A stretch of 64,000 bases of DNA from Rutidosis leptorrhynchoides (Eukaryota > Streptophyta > Magnoliopsida > Asterales > Asteraceae), in NCBI RefSeq assembly GCF_046630445.1, contig NC_092333.1, positions 182,960,501 through 183,024,500 of the forward strand, given 5' to 3'. This document shows positions 36,827-47,658 of the stretch, in pieces (the first letter of the stretch is position 1; each line of letters opens with the position of its first letter). The notes under the pieces were generated by a model. It had not been told where the DNA came from. It made no database searches and saw only the letters and a list, made by a program, of their open reading frames with translations. A program made the position numbers and the translations under genes.

Positions 36827-38128
36827 ATGGATTTCAAAGCCTTGAAATGGCAGATCCTACGTGGATCACTCGCGTGGAGGTTGATTTTAAGAGCTATGTT
36901 CTTTGTATTAGCTATGGTTGTACTCTCGTTCACTCGAATTGCGAATGAGATTCGATCAAATGAGCCGATTCGTATCGATTTTGATAAATGTTCGTTGAAT
37001 ATCAGCTCGATTGCGTCTGTTGATGGTGAGAATTTGACTTTTGGAGTCGTTAGAGAGCTGATTGGTAACCAAATGTTAGGGTTTGATGCTAGGGTTTTAT
37101 TTGTAGGCGAAGGTTCGGATTCAATTGCGTATACATTGCGAGAATTAGGATTCTCGAATGCAATTAGTGCTTATAAAAACCCTTTGTTATCACTGTTACG
37201 GAAACAGTTTGAACATAAGCTTGAATTTGAGTCAAATTCGTTTGATTTAGTGTTTTCTACTACATTTGATAGAACAAATGTCCCGGCTCTTACTGTTTTA
37301 GAAATCGAACGCGTTTTACGACCCGGAGGTGTTGGTGCTATGCTCATTAACGCGGTTAATTTCGATACTCGTAGTTTGGTAAGGTCTGTAACACCTGTTT
37401 CATTATTGTTGAGAAGCTCCGAAATTGTTCATGTTTGTGGGATCCCCACGTTTACCTTAATCGTGTTTAAGAAACAATATGAAAACATCACGTTTTTTGA
37501 TAATTACAAACTTCCTAATGACTGCCCGTCTGTATCAAAAAACAAACCTTTCATGCAGTATGTCGAGCCTCTAGTGCATCAAAAGTTAGGGAAAGAAAAC
37601 GAGTTTTGTTATCTACCAAAGTTTTTGAATGTTTCATCGAGAAATAGGTTGATATATATTAATATGGGAGCAGGGGAATTCGATCAACGTTATCCTATTC
37701 CTCTTGACACATTTAATGTCTATATGGTTGATCATAACGTATCTGCTCTTACTTCACACGTTAAAAAGCCTGGTGTTACGTTTGTGTATCAACCAGAACT
37801 AGTTGAAGATGATGAAACGGGTATGCGTCTTATGCCTGTTGATTATATTGAAGCTCCGTTACATGAAAAACAATTTGAATTTATCGATTGGTTTAAAGAA
37901 ACTGTAAAAGATGGAGACTTTGTTGTACTTATGATGAATGCTGGATCTAGTCGGTTAAAAGTGTTGTTTGAGTTGTTTGCGAGTGGAGCGATATGTCATG
38001 TTGATGAGCTGTTTCTTCGGTGTTCTGATGAGGTTGATTGCAGGGGTAGTTATTGTAAAGACTGTACGAGTCTTTATAATGGTCTGAGAAATGCTGGTGT
38101 GTTTGTCCACCAATGGTTAGCGGACTGA
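36827..38128 (+). CDS. Membrane-anchored SAM-dependent methyltransferase-like protein
   Basis: Single-exon 433-residue protein. The start is the ATG giving MDFKALKWQILRGSLAWR, as in the family; the in-frame codons upstream lack an ATG. One N-terminal membrane anchor (about residues 18-38) follows a short basic tail. A SAM-fold core comes next: VLFVGEGSDS at 90-99 as motif I, then SFDLVFSTTFD near 138-148 and IERVLRPGG at 160-168. The C-terminal region (YINMGAGEFDQRYP, FNVYMVDHN, Cys-rich end DEVDCRGSYCKDC) is typical of the plant group of Arabidopsis At5g40830, At3g27230 and At3g53400. Members likely act at Golgi or endomembranes and one affects cambial activity; substrates are unknown. The frame is intact and a uORF lies upstream. 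Confidence 0.85.
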   Translation: MDFKALKWQILRGSLAWRLILRAMFFVLAMVVLSFTRIANEIRSNEPIRIDFDKCSLNISSIASVDGENLTFGVVRELIGNQMLGFDARVLFVGEGSDSIAYTLRELGFSNAISAYKNPLLSLLRKQFEHKLEFESNSFDLVFSTTFDRTNVPALTVLEIERVLRPGGVGAMLINAVNFDTRSLVRSVTPVSLLLRSSEIVHVCGIPTFTLIVFKKQYENITFFDNYKLPNDCPSVSKNKPFMQYVEPLVHQKLGKENEFCYLPKFLNVSSRNRLIYINMGAGEFDQRYPIPLDTFNVYMVDHNVSALTSHVKKPGVTFVYQPELVEDDETGMRLMPVDYIEAPLHEKQFEFIDWFKETVKDGDFVVLMMNAGSSRLKVLFELFASGAICHVDELFLRCSDEVDCRGSYCKDCTSLYNGLRNAGVFVHQWLAD

Positions 38129-38443
38129 ACTCCACCCAACCCGACCCGACCCATTCGGGTTGGTTTGTTATCTATGTTACTTGTTTTGTGTATAATAATT
38201 GGAGTTTAAATAAGCCGTGTGATCGGTATCTTGTGTATGAGAACTTAAACCTTTGTGTTTGTTATAATTGTTGATGACTAGAAGAAATGGAACGTGTTTG
38301 ATTTGTTGTATTGGTTTACGTTTAGAAGTTGTCTGTTTAGTTTAGTGCCTCTCACTGTTGGCTTGTTTGACATTGGCTTGTTTGACAGGAGTATTTGCAT
38401 TTTACTTATGGATGGGGTCAATCTGGGTGTATTATATTTGAAA
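38129..38443 (+). other. 3' region of the methyltransferase gene
   Basis: No second gene. AT-rich 3' UTR-like sequence up to the MULE target duplication TATTTGAAA (38435-38443). Confidence 0.6.
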
Positions 38444-39958
38444 GATAAAATTGCATTCGTCGTCCTGAATTTTACATCAACTTTTTCTTTTTTTTGGTGC
38501 ATCTCTCGTCCCTAATGTATCACAATTCTACATCTCTCGTCCTCCCGTCTATTTTCTGTCTATTTTTTCGTTAAATGAAGTCATGTGCTAAGCATGTGAG
38601 GGTAGTTTCGTCATTTTACATATTTCTTTTATTTTATTATTGTAATTGTAATAATAATTATATAATTATATACTACAAAAAAACCCAAATTTCAGATCTG
38701 CTTTCATGAATTTTTTAGATGAAGAGAGCAGACCCAGATTCCTTCTTCAATCTCGTTCAACCCCCAAATCGAACACTCAATCTGAAACCCTAGATCAAAT
38801 TCACAAACCAACTCTTTTTGTATCTTTCTCTCTTTCTGCACTCCTTTTAAATCTCTCCCTTTACCGCCGGTGATATACGGGTCGGACTCGGCCCGACTCT
38901 CCAACCCCAATCCCCACCTCGTCATCATATGAACCTGAACAACCCCAATCCCCACCGGTAATCATATTTGATGTTTATATTTATTAATTTAATTTAATAT
39001 TTACTTTTTATGCGTTAATAATTATGGAGTTTAACTCTCTCGTCTACACTTTTTAGCTAAAATATCAATATATATATTTGATTCCTAGCTGATTTAGTTT
39101 AAGATATTTATTTCATAATTAAATTTTAACAGAATGACAACAAGATTTATATAACCAATCATCATGTATAGTTTTTACCGGGCAAATTGTGCAAGGATAG
39201 CAATGATGTGTACAAGTTGTGTTAACATAGAGAAAAGTAAAACTGCAGAAATCTTCAGAATCATGTCGTGAATCTATCTGTATAATATCAGATCCTAATT
39301 TGAAGAAACGAGTCCGGATTTCTAGGTCAAAGTTCGAAATTGAAAAGTCAATTGTATCTTCAATCTTCAAATTCAGATGTAAATTGTTTCAGGTTAATTG
39401 ATGATGAACGAATGTTAGGATTGTGATTAGGAATGTTTTTCGGGAACCAATTTGAGATGAGAAACATTAATTGATGATTTTTTTTTTTTTTTTATTTACG
39501 AGGAACACCCTAGCGACGAGCCATAATGGCTCCCCTCTAGTTGGTAAACCCCGGGTAAACAGCAAGCCAGGCCTCCACCGCTACTAGGCAAAGCATCCTC
39601 TAGTCAATCAGTCACTAAATGGAGCTCGCCCCAAGGTATTTGTCTTGAAGGGAATCGAACCCGTGACATCTTGCTTCATTGGAAGTCCTGAATCAACAAA
39701 AAAAAAAGATGAAAAAGGAAGAAAGTCTATTAGGGACGAGGAATGATGAAGGGGTAAAGAGATGAAAGAGGAAGAAAGACTTAAATACCCTCACATGTTT
39801 TGCACATGCTTGACTTAACGGCTGAAATAGACAGAAAGTATACGGGAGGACGAGGGATGTAGTGTTTTGATACATTTGGGACGAGGAATGCACAAAAAAA
39901 AAAATGACATGGAGTCAAATTTGATGTAAAGTTCAGGAACGAGGAATGAAATTTTATC
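38444..39958. mobile_element. MULE-like DNA transposon with long terminal inverted repeats
   Basis: Inverted repeats of about 180 bp: left end GATAAAATTGCATTCGTCGT (38444 on), right end, reversed, GATAAAATTTCATTCCTCGT (to 39958). The homology continues through ATGTATCA, CTCGTCCTCCCGT and GCATGTGAGGGTA on both sides. Flanking 9 bp TATTTGAAA and TATTTCAAA differ at one base, as expected for an aged Mutator-type duplication. There is no transposase. The middle contains gene-like DNA (38700-38960, with ACCCTAGATC and TTACCGCCGG) and a SINE-like insert, so it is non-autonomous and may have captured host sequence. Confidence 0.8.
39479..39690 (-). mobile_element. SINE-like retroelement inside the MULE
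   Basis: Read on the minus strand it has a Pol III B-box (GGGTTCGATTCCC) near its start and ends in a run of about 15 A, with a moderately GC-rich body, as in tRNA-derived SINEs. The A-box and target duplication are not clear. Confidence 0.5.
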
Positions 39959-40037
39959 TATTTCAAACAGCTCTAGTAAATTCTACAATATCAAATAATC
40001 AAATAATGTAACTTAAAAGGAAATATAAACTAATTTA

Positions 40038-40092
40038 GGGTGCATTTGTTTACTTCTTACGGAATGATTCAGCGTTGAATGCTGAATCATTC
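40038..40092. repeat. hAT/MITE-like terminal fragment with palindrome
   Basis: GGGTGCATTTGTTTAC is followed by a perfect 12 bp inverted repeat, GAATGATTCAGC / GCTGAATCATTC around a 7 nt loop (40062-40092). The sequence is related to the end of the MITE at 41218-41621. No matching right end was found. Confidence 0.4.
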
Positions 40093-40869
40093 AACATTTA
40101 ACGCGTTTATTTCTAATATCTGAATGACAGTTGGTGCTGCTCAAAGTTGAAATTCTTCTTTAATCATTAAACATATAAATTTAATGTAATACTCCGTATT
40201 CTCTTTAAATTATATCAAAAAACAACTATATCGTAGTTTTATTCATGTTAATGGTTAATAAAATAATTTTTACATCATTCACATTATTCGATCAAAATTC
40301 TTATCAAATAACTTATTGTTATTCAGAATCAACTTCATTCGGATTATGAATACTCTTTTTCCTAAAATTGCCAAACTCGTCAAAGTAAATAGTAATCATA
40401 ATCTAGTTCTGAATGATTAAAATCGAATAGGGTTTTCACATTCTGGTTTTAGAAATTAGTTTGGATCGCGTTTTGCATTCTAAGAAAGATGCAAAATCAT
40501 TGCTAAAGAAAATCTTTTACGACAGATGGTTTTTTTTTTTTTTTTTTCACGAGGTTGAACGATCAAGCTACCACAAATTCAATAATACATGTTCAGTAAA
40601 TTTACAAGCACAACCTTGATTGCAACAAACAGTTGATAAATTCAATACCATTATTTCACTTTTCAGACCCAGTTTTCAAAATAAAGCTATTACAATTACA
40701 AGTTTCCTCATGAACACATTCAAACCGTTGTATACTATTTTCACAAATTAACCCCCACACGCTTTCTTTGCTTTCTTTTAGGGTGTTTAAATTATAATTT
40801 ACTTCTCAAAAGCTTCCAAACAAACTCTCACTATACAAATGCAATCTTTAACATTACAAAACTTTTTTC

Positions 40870-43800
40870 TTAGTGACTGTTGATAAGATCATCCGTTATA
40901 ATTTCATCTGACAATTTCTCCCTCTGTATTTTGTTACGTTTGCACCAACATAAAAATTGAGGTATCGGTCCCTCGTCTCCTACAACCCACGGGTGAACTG
41001 CAACCCTCTCTAGTGTCAGTCTCTGTGTCGGGTCTGTTACAATAATAAGTCAGATCAGATGAATGAATATGAGCAAAAAGATTGCCAATAAATATACTAG
41101 AGAGGATTACTGGAATAAAATTAGAATGTAGCCTAATATGATATGATTTCTGTCTTTACAAGTGACCAAATATTTCAAGATGTCAGGCCAGAAAACAATG
41201 TCAACAAGGTCAAACTTAGAGTGCGTTTGATAAAACTTGATGATTGAACGTTAGAATTGTGTTCATAAGCTGATGATTCAAAGGTTCTGAATGAATCTCG
41301 TTTTTAAATGACAATAACCCATTTGATAACCATTCTGAATTTACACTCTAAATGATGTATAATTACCCTATTAACCTTTTAAGTGTTAAATGAATAAATA
41401 AAAGATGATTATAAATGTTTGATGATTGTTCTGGATATAATTAATAAGGGTCTTAGAAAATGAATGTGCTTAATTGTTAAGAGATACTTTAAACTCTGAA
41501 TGGTGGTTTCATTCAGCATCATTTGTCATTCAGAGGTTACAAACACACTGTGCTTTCAGCTGACCGATTCAGTAGCATTCAACACTGAATCATTCCATTA
41601 AAAGGCAATCAGACGCACTCTGACACTTATTAGAACATTATCATTTTGACATACAAGGCTTACTAACTAAACTTTTCGGAAACTCAAAATCTAATTTCTT
41701 GAAAAGGTCTTTACGGGTGAACAAAATACGATGGCTACTCAAAAGTCACACATTAATTATTTGTTATTGCAGTAAACCCCATAAAGAGCTTAAAGTTCCT
41801 TTGCTCTAAATTTGACTACAGCTCAAAATTATTTTTTAAATTAAACTTGGTGTTCGTTTCTAGAAAATTACTCTGTAGCATCAACCTTTTTTGCATTTGT
41901 AACCAGATAAAACAGTTCCCATCAATATGAAGTTGACCCTTCTCATACTACCGGAAAAGGGTCCCGATTTAGCCAAAGGTCCAACTACGTTCTATTTACA
42001 GCAAGCTTTATAAATTTACTGACCTTTGCAAAGAAGACCTTCAAGTAAGTTCTTGAGTAGGGGGTTCATACGCCTGGGGAGCCACATGTTATCATTAACG
42101 ATCTGAGAAACAAGTCAAGACATTAATATTGTACTTTGTAAATAAATTTTGAAGGCGTGTGATTAAGTTATTAGCCAAATTATATACCTTATCGTACGTA
42201 TCTTGCAGTGTATCACCAAGAAAAGGATATTTCCCGAATATCATACAATATAAGGTAACTCCAACTGCCCATGTATCAGCAGCTTTACCATGATAAGTTA
42301 GACCTATTTATTAAAAAAGAAAAGGTGAAGGGGTGTAAGTGTAAATTTGTGAGAATCTGATTATGTGGATAATAATCTTGACAAAATGTTCTTACCTAGA
42401 CAACATTCGGGAGCAGTGAAAACAGGAGTGCCAGGGGAGCGGCGTAGCTCGTCATTTTCATCCTTAAAGTTGACAACATTTTGAAAAAAGTTTGAAGTCA
42501 ATATTGAAGCATTAAAGATTCAAAGTGATTTTAAGTAGAACATTCATAAACTAAATGAAAGGTCTTTGTTTGTGAAAACATGCATTAAGAATTATTGTGT
42601 CCCGCGATTTGTGTAACCCAACCTTATTTGACAAAAGACGTATATGAAGTGGACTATACATGTTTTTTGTTGAATCAATGAAAACTGTTATCTATTATTC
42701 CTCCTTATAAAACAGGATACATTTTGAATTACGAGCAAGAACACATGGTACCATTGGAAGTATTTTACATAAGGACAGGAAACAAAATGATTATATAGCA
42801 TATATAAATTGAAAATGAAAAGTCATAACCTATGAGGAGCCTAAACTCAGAATGTTTCCAATAAATGTTTTCCTATGGGTTTGACCACTTTATATATTTA
42901 AAAAAGAAAATAGAAAAAGGAAAAGAAAAAGACAAGAGGTTACACTTGTATTTAATGTTTTTACCTCGAAAACCTGGCTGACGCTAAAATCACCGATCTT
43001 CACCGTTCCGGTGGCAGTAACAAGAAGATTGTCAGGTTTTATATCACCATGCACAATATTCTGAAATTCAAAAGGAAACAAATATAAAAAAAATGAGGAT
43101 GGGAAATTAACGATAATAATAACAAATTTACCCAAACAGAAATGACCCTTATTATTAAGGTCACATAAATTAGAAACCATCTCACAAAACTTGTGTAATT
43201 AAAGTATGATAATATTAATAGAAATTAAAATATATGTCTGTTTGGATCATTAAAGCAATTCTCAAAGATATATTCTATGGTTGACTTTTAATAGAAATAA
43301 AGTACACATACACGTAGCAACTTTTAAACTATTTATGTGAAACCAATTAATTAGATTACTTAACATAGACATACTATAATATTGTTGAGAAAGGCAAGAG
43401 AAGTCGTACATGAGAATGGAGATACATCAATCCGGAAACTATATCACGTAAATATCTCCTTGAAACATGCTCTCCTAAGCCACCTGGCGGTCCGGCACCC
43501 TCAAAGACCCATTTGCCTTCGACATATTCTAAAACTGAACATAAGAGAATAATAGATTCAAAGAACACGTGTACGATGAAACCTACAAACCAATGAAAAG
43601 CAAAGAATGCATATACAAGAAGTAAATGGTGGTAAACGTTCGTACCCATGTAGAAATGATCTGTATTTGGGTCATCAATCACCTCAATTAGATTGACTAT
43701 ATTGGGATGATTTAACATTTTCATGATTAACACCTGCATGAAACAGCAAGAATAAATATAGCAAAATAGGAGAAAGTAATATGTAACTAAAAAAGCATCT

Positions 43801-44275
43801 AGATTTATCATTATAATTGTACATGAAATGAAAAAAATTATAGAATGTATGAAAAGGAAGGAAAATACCTCGCGAAGAACATCGGTCATTGCAGTTTCAG
43901 ATGGGGCAACTCGTAGCTTTAACAAATGAGACTTGTGAAACGCCTGTAATTATTTATTGAACATAATCTATCACATTATGAAAAACTATTATCTATTATG
44001 AAGAATGAAGATATGGTCACAGTTTGATGGCGCAAAAAACAATTAACACCCAAGTTCAAAAATAGACTACCTTTATTGCATAATGCTGCCCATCTATCCG
44101 GCTTCGATAAAGAACCTGTTAACCATAAAAGCCATTTAAAAAGTAAAGATTTACACACAGAAAAAGTTAGCACAATGTTATCAGTATTGAGATGATTACC
44201 ACTTTCCCATAGCTTCCTGAGCCAATTTTATACTCACGAACATACTCGTTTACCAGCTTATTCCCATTCTCATCC

Positions 44276-44319
<44 letters not shown>

Positions 44320-45036
44320 CAAAATGAATGTAACAATCCTGTTACCAACTTACCAAAACAGAGAAATTTTTTGAAATTAACAGTTTTTAACATGATATAT
44401 ACACAAGCTTAACATATTTGACCCCATACACAAATTAATTGGAATGTAATATAATCTACTAAGCATTAAAGTATTAAACATCAGACTTCTTAGAATTTTC
44501 ATAAAGCACACTCTTACGTAAACCATATTATCATACTCCACTTTTAAATACATACTATTCATCTCAAAGATGGGTATATACATCCTAAAAATGAAATTAA
44601 AATGCATCCAAAGTGAAAAGTTCAAAGCTTTTTGGGAATCAAAATGCTCAATATAAGGAAAATGTTATTATCAAAGTACCTCTGACCGAACAACTTTGTG
44701 TGTTTCCTTAACAGGAAACTCCCTACAAATCAATCCATTCTCGGTCCTAAATAAAAGAATATCTTGAGAGCGCTTTGATGGGTTCTTAAACTCTTCCTGA
44801 TCCCGCTTTTCATTATCAGACAGGTCCTCGCCGTATAAACTATCATCATTATCTTCATACTCATCTTCCTCCTCTTCATATTCAACTTCAGGAGTTTGTA
44901 ATAATCCACGTGTAATGTGATTCCCAAAGTGTGACTTGGGCATAGCCGTCCTTTGTTTTCTCGCAAATACAAGCCCAAAACAACCGCAACAGCCCATTTC
45001 TGCCACAGTTGCTAATGAGTATCCCTTGATAAACAT
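40870..45036 (-). CDS. GRIK: GRIK/SnAK-type protein kinase (SnRK1-activating kinase), 11 coding exons
   Basis: Exons, minus strand: 44680-45036, 44200-44274, 44071-44115, 43869-43943, 43646-43733, 43410-43534, 42965-43060, 42396-42462, 42188-42303, 42024-42102, 40870-41033; every intron is GT-AG and the join is 1287 nt, 428 residues. The N-terminus has GCCGCFG, an acidic stretch and the family signature NPSKRSQDILLFRTENGLIC. Kinase: glycine loop IGSGSYGKV (136-144), YAIK with Lys159, HGDIKPDN (259-266, HGD not HRD), DFS (279-281, not DFG), activation segment SPGTPVFTAPE. These variants are normal for GRIK. Arabidopsis GRIK1/2 phosphorylate the activation loop of SnRK1, the plant AMPK/SNF1 energy sensor, and were found through binding geminivirus Rep. 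The start MFIKGY was chosen by the family pattern; MGCC is an alternative. The gene appears intact. Confidence 0.93.
41218..41621. mobile_element. hAT-like MITE in the last intron of the GRIK gene
   Basis: Ends AGAGTGCGTTTGAT and, reversed, AGAGTGCGTCTGAT, about 400 bp apart, with AT-rich interior. Flanks CAAACTTA and GACACTTA agree in 6 of 8 bases, compatible with an old 8 bp duplication. It lies in the intron between coding exons 10 and 11. Confidence 0.6.
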
Positions 45037-46000
45037 GGATACTTGACCTTCACCGTTAATAACTTCAACAATTGAACAACTTAATTATAACCAAACCTGC
45101 CCAAAACACAAAATAAACCTTAAATCTAACTTCAAAACAACATTAAGCTTTCCAATTATAAAACTTTCAAAGTTACATATACATACAACAGACTTTATGT
45201 AGAGTAGGAAACATTTTTAAACACTTAACCATACAATGAATATATCATAATTGCTGCATATCAAACAGAATAAATGATAAATATACAAATCAAGAGTTCA
45301 ATTAAATTGTGGTCACCTGCTACAAAGATTAAAGGGCACAAAAAGCCCTAGCTAATTAGAATTGGGGCTGAATTCCAAAGGATGCCATTCAGAAAAATGA
45401 AAAATACAATTGATCAAATAAACACCGTGTCGATTCAAAGCCAACAACATCTCCTCTAAGACCAGCTGGCCTTATTTTATTAAAAGACGGCAAGCCTTAT
45501 TACACCAATTCTGCAAGCCTCCCTTTAACCTTCACCAAAACACCTAAATTAATTGAAAAAATTGCATACAATTATGAACGATGTGAGATTAATAAACTAT
45601 AAAAGTTGCTCAATTTTGAATTATCACAATGTAAACACGTTAAAACGGAAGAAACCGTGAATGAAGAACTGAAAATTAGGGCAAAACTAGGGTTTGATGA
45701 TAGCGTGATCGAAGCAAAATTGATCAATTGTTGAGGAAGTAGAAGCAGTAGTAGATGGTTTCCGGTGAATATGGTGGTTGATTAGACTTAACGACGGCGC
45801 GTGGATGGAGCGTGACGGAGAGTTATTTGATTGAAGAAATGTAATTTTGTTACGTGCGAGGCTGGAGAAGCTTTGATGTATGCGTTGTATGATGGATGAA
45901 TTTTATTTGATGAGGGTGAAAGGTGTAGGGGGGTAATTTGATAATTTAATATTTAACAGGGTGGATTAGTTTATTTAGGGTTTCAAAGTGTCTCTTTCCA
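45037..46000 (-). other. 5' UTR and promoter region of the GRIK gene
   Basis: An acceptor-like TTTTGGGCAG at about 45097-45106 (minus strand) suggests an intron in the 5' UTR. A likely first, noncoding exon lies at about 45655-45900, where the minus strand shows CT-rich leader sequence with AAACCCTAG. No other gene is seen. Confidence 0.45.
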
Positions 46001-46074
46001 GGGAACAACTTTTTATTATGAATAAAAAAAAAAAGGACACTTACTCCCCGTTTAATAGAGTATTTTATTTATTT

Positions 46075-46330
46075 TAGACATCAGTTTAGGATCATCCATA
46101 GAGTCTTAATCACTCACCTGTAGTTGTATAATCCGCTCCTAACTACTGCCCTGGAGGAAACTCAGACCAATTCGAAGGCATAACCGGTAAAAACCCCCCT
46201 TCCTGCTGCCCCCGCACTAAGCGAAAGGCGACATGTTTGGATACTTCAGGTCAGGGATAACATTGAGTGCAATGTTGCAGCCCAGCGGGGTCGAACTCCT
46301 GACCTATCGCTTACTTGTCACAAATTAATA
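46075..46330 (-). mobile_element. SINE-like repeat
   Basis: On the minus strand a B-box-like GAGTTCGACCCC lies about 25 nt from the apparent start (46300s), followed by a GC-richer body unlike the AT-rich surroundings. A tail and target duplication are not clear. Confidence 0.4.
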
Positions 46331-46476
46331 GTTGCATCTTTTCATCTCCTAAGTGTCTGCTTCAATTAGCTTAGACTCTTTGTTTAGTTTAGGGATCGTA
46401 ATCTGCTTCCGAGCGTTGATTTGCATTTGGATCGATTGTATTTATGTTCGTCTTTCTCATCGATTGATGAAAAAGA

Positions 46477-47276
46477 TTGTGTTATATTATCGTTATTAGC
46501 CAAAAAAAAAGTGGCTGCTTTAATGTCTTCCACTCACCTTTCAAACTTAAACCCACAACTTCCAAAACCTATGAATTACTCAAACAATTTCAGTTTTTCC
46601 TTTCTAAACAATCATTTCTCCCTGTTTTTCCACACAATATTGGTGTTGGTTTCTTGTCTGATGACGTCGATGTTAACACCACTAGTAACGATGGACCTAT
46701 GGTGGTCTTGGATAACCAAATAACAATTAAAAATGTTGCTAATTCTGGTCTGGACTCTTCTGCACCTGTCAATTCATTTGGTTAAGGGTTGCACAGTGTC
46801 CGTTAGTAGGCATGAGAAATGTACTTGAGATATGCTATGTAGTATCTTCGGGAAAGAGGGAGATAACCGAAATGGAATTCTGGAGTGCTAGAAGGTATGC
46901 CTTTGTGACCTTTGTTAAACCTGAGTGCGCTCGTGCAGCTGTTAGAGCGCTTGATCATTGTGTGATTCTTGTTGACAAGTTTGAGAAAGCGAAACTGAGG
47001 AGGTTTTTAAAATATAAGATCTCTGTCTCGTATGTTTGTAATATGGGTATGTTTGGTAGCATTGTTCAATGTCAAGATAACGATTGTAAGGAAAGATTTC
47101 TTGGCACGTCGAGTGATTTTGAGTTTGTTTTGACTGCCTCTTTAGCATACAAAGCGAGTGGTTTTATAAGGTTCGTACGACTCAAAATTCGTGGTGGCCC
47201 GTTTGCTTTTTTTTGGAGAAAAATGCGTCTTCTATCGCTAATCATTTCAGAGAGCCCAACTGCTCGGCTTCTATAA
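46477..47276 (+). pseudogene. Degraded RRM-like ORF, perhaps LINE ORF1
   Basis: Two frames (46477-46785, 46812-47276) seem to be parts of one broken coding region. The second contains WSARRYAFVTFVKPECARAA, which fits the second half of an RRM, and a later FRFV/RLKIRGG-like stretch. Plant LINE ORF1 proteins carry such RRMs, but a decayed cellular RNA-binding gene is also possible. Damage continues to about 47650, where Tekay B starts. No RT is present. Confidence 0.35.
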
Positions 47277-47658
47277 AAAATGAGGTCCTTATTTGTTTTT
47301 ATTGAATCACGATCGATGAAGTATATACATGAACATTGAGGTAGCTTTGGTGGACTCGAATGTTTGCTTTAAAACTAACATTTGAGTGAACGAGTTGAAC
47401 GATCTCGTTTTAGTTAACCAAATGCTTAATGAAGGGTCCTCTTCTGATTCGATATCTTCTTTGAATCGAGATCTTTGGGTCTATAATGTTGATATGGTGA
47501 GCAAGCGAATGTGACTTCTGTTGGTGTTCCTAGACAACAAGATATGGCTTCTGTTGGTGCTCATAGTGACGTTATTTTATTGAAGCCGACTTTGTTTTGG
47601 CTGATGCAGAGGTGTTGGGTATGGGTATTTGTAGTGGGCAGTGGTTGGAGTCGGTAAG

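Noticed and set aside
46421-46723. 100-codon frame overlapping the RRM-like remnant
   Set aside because: It is an alternative frame of the same degraded region; the 46477 frame reads more plausibly.
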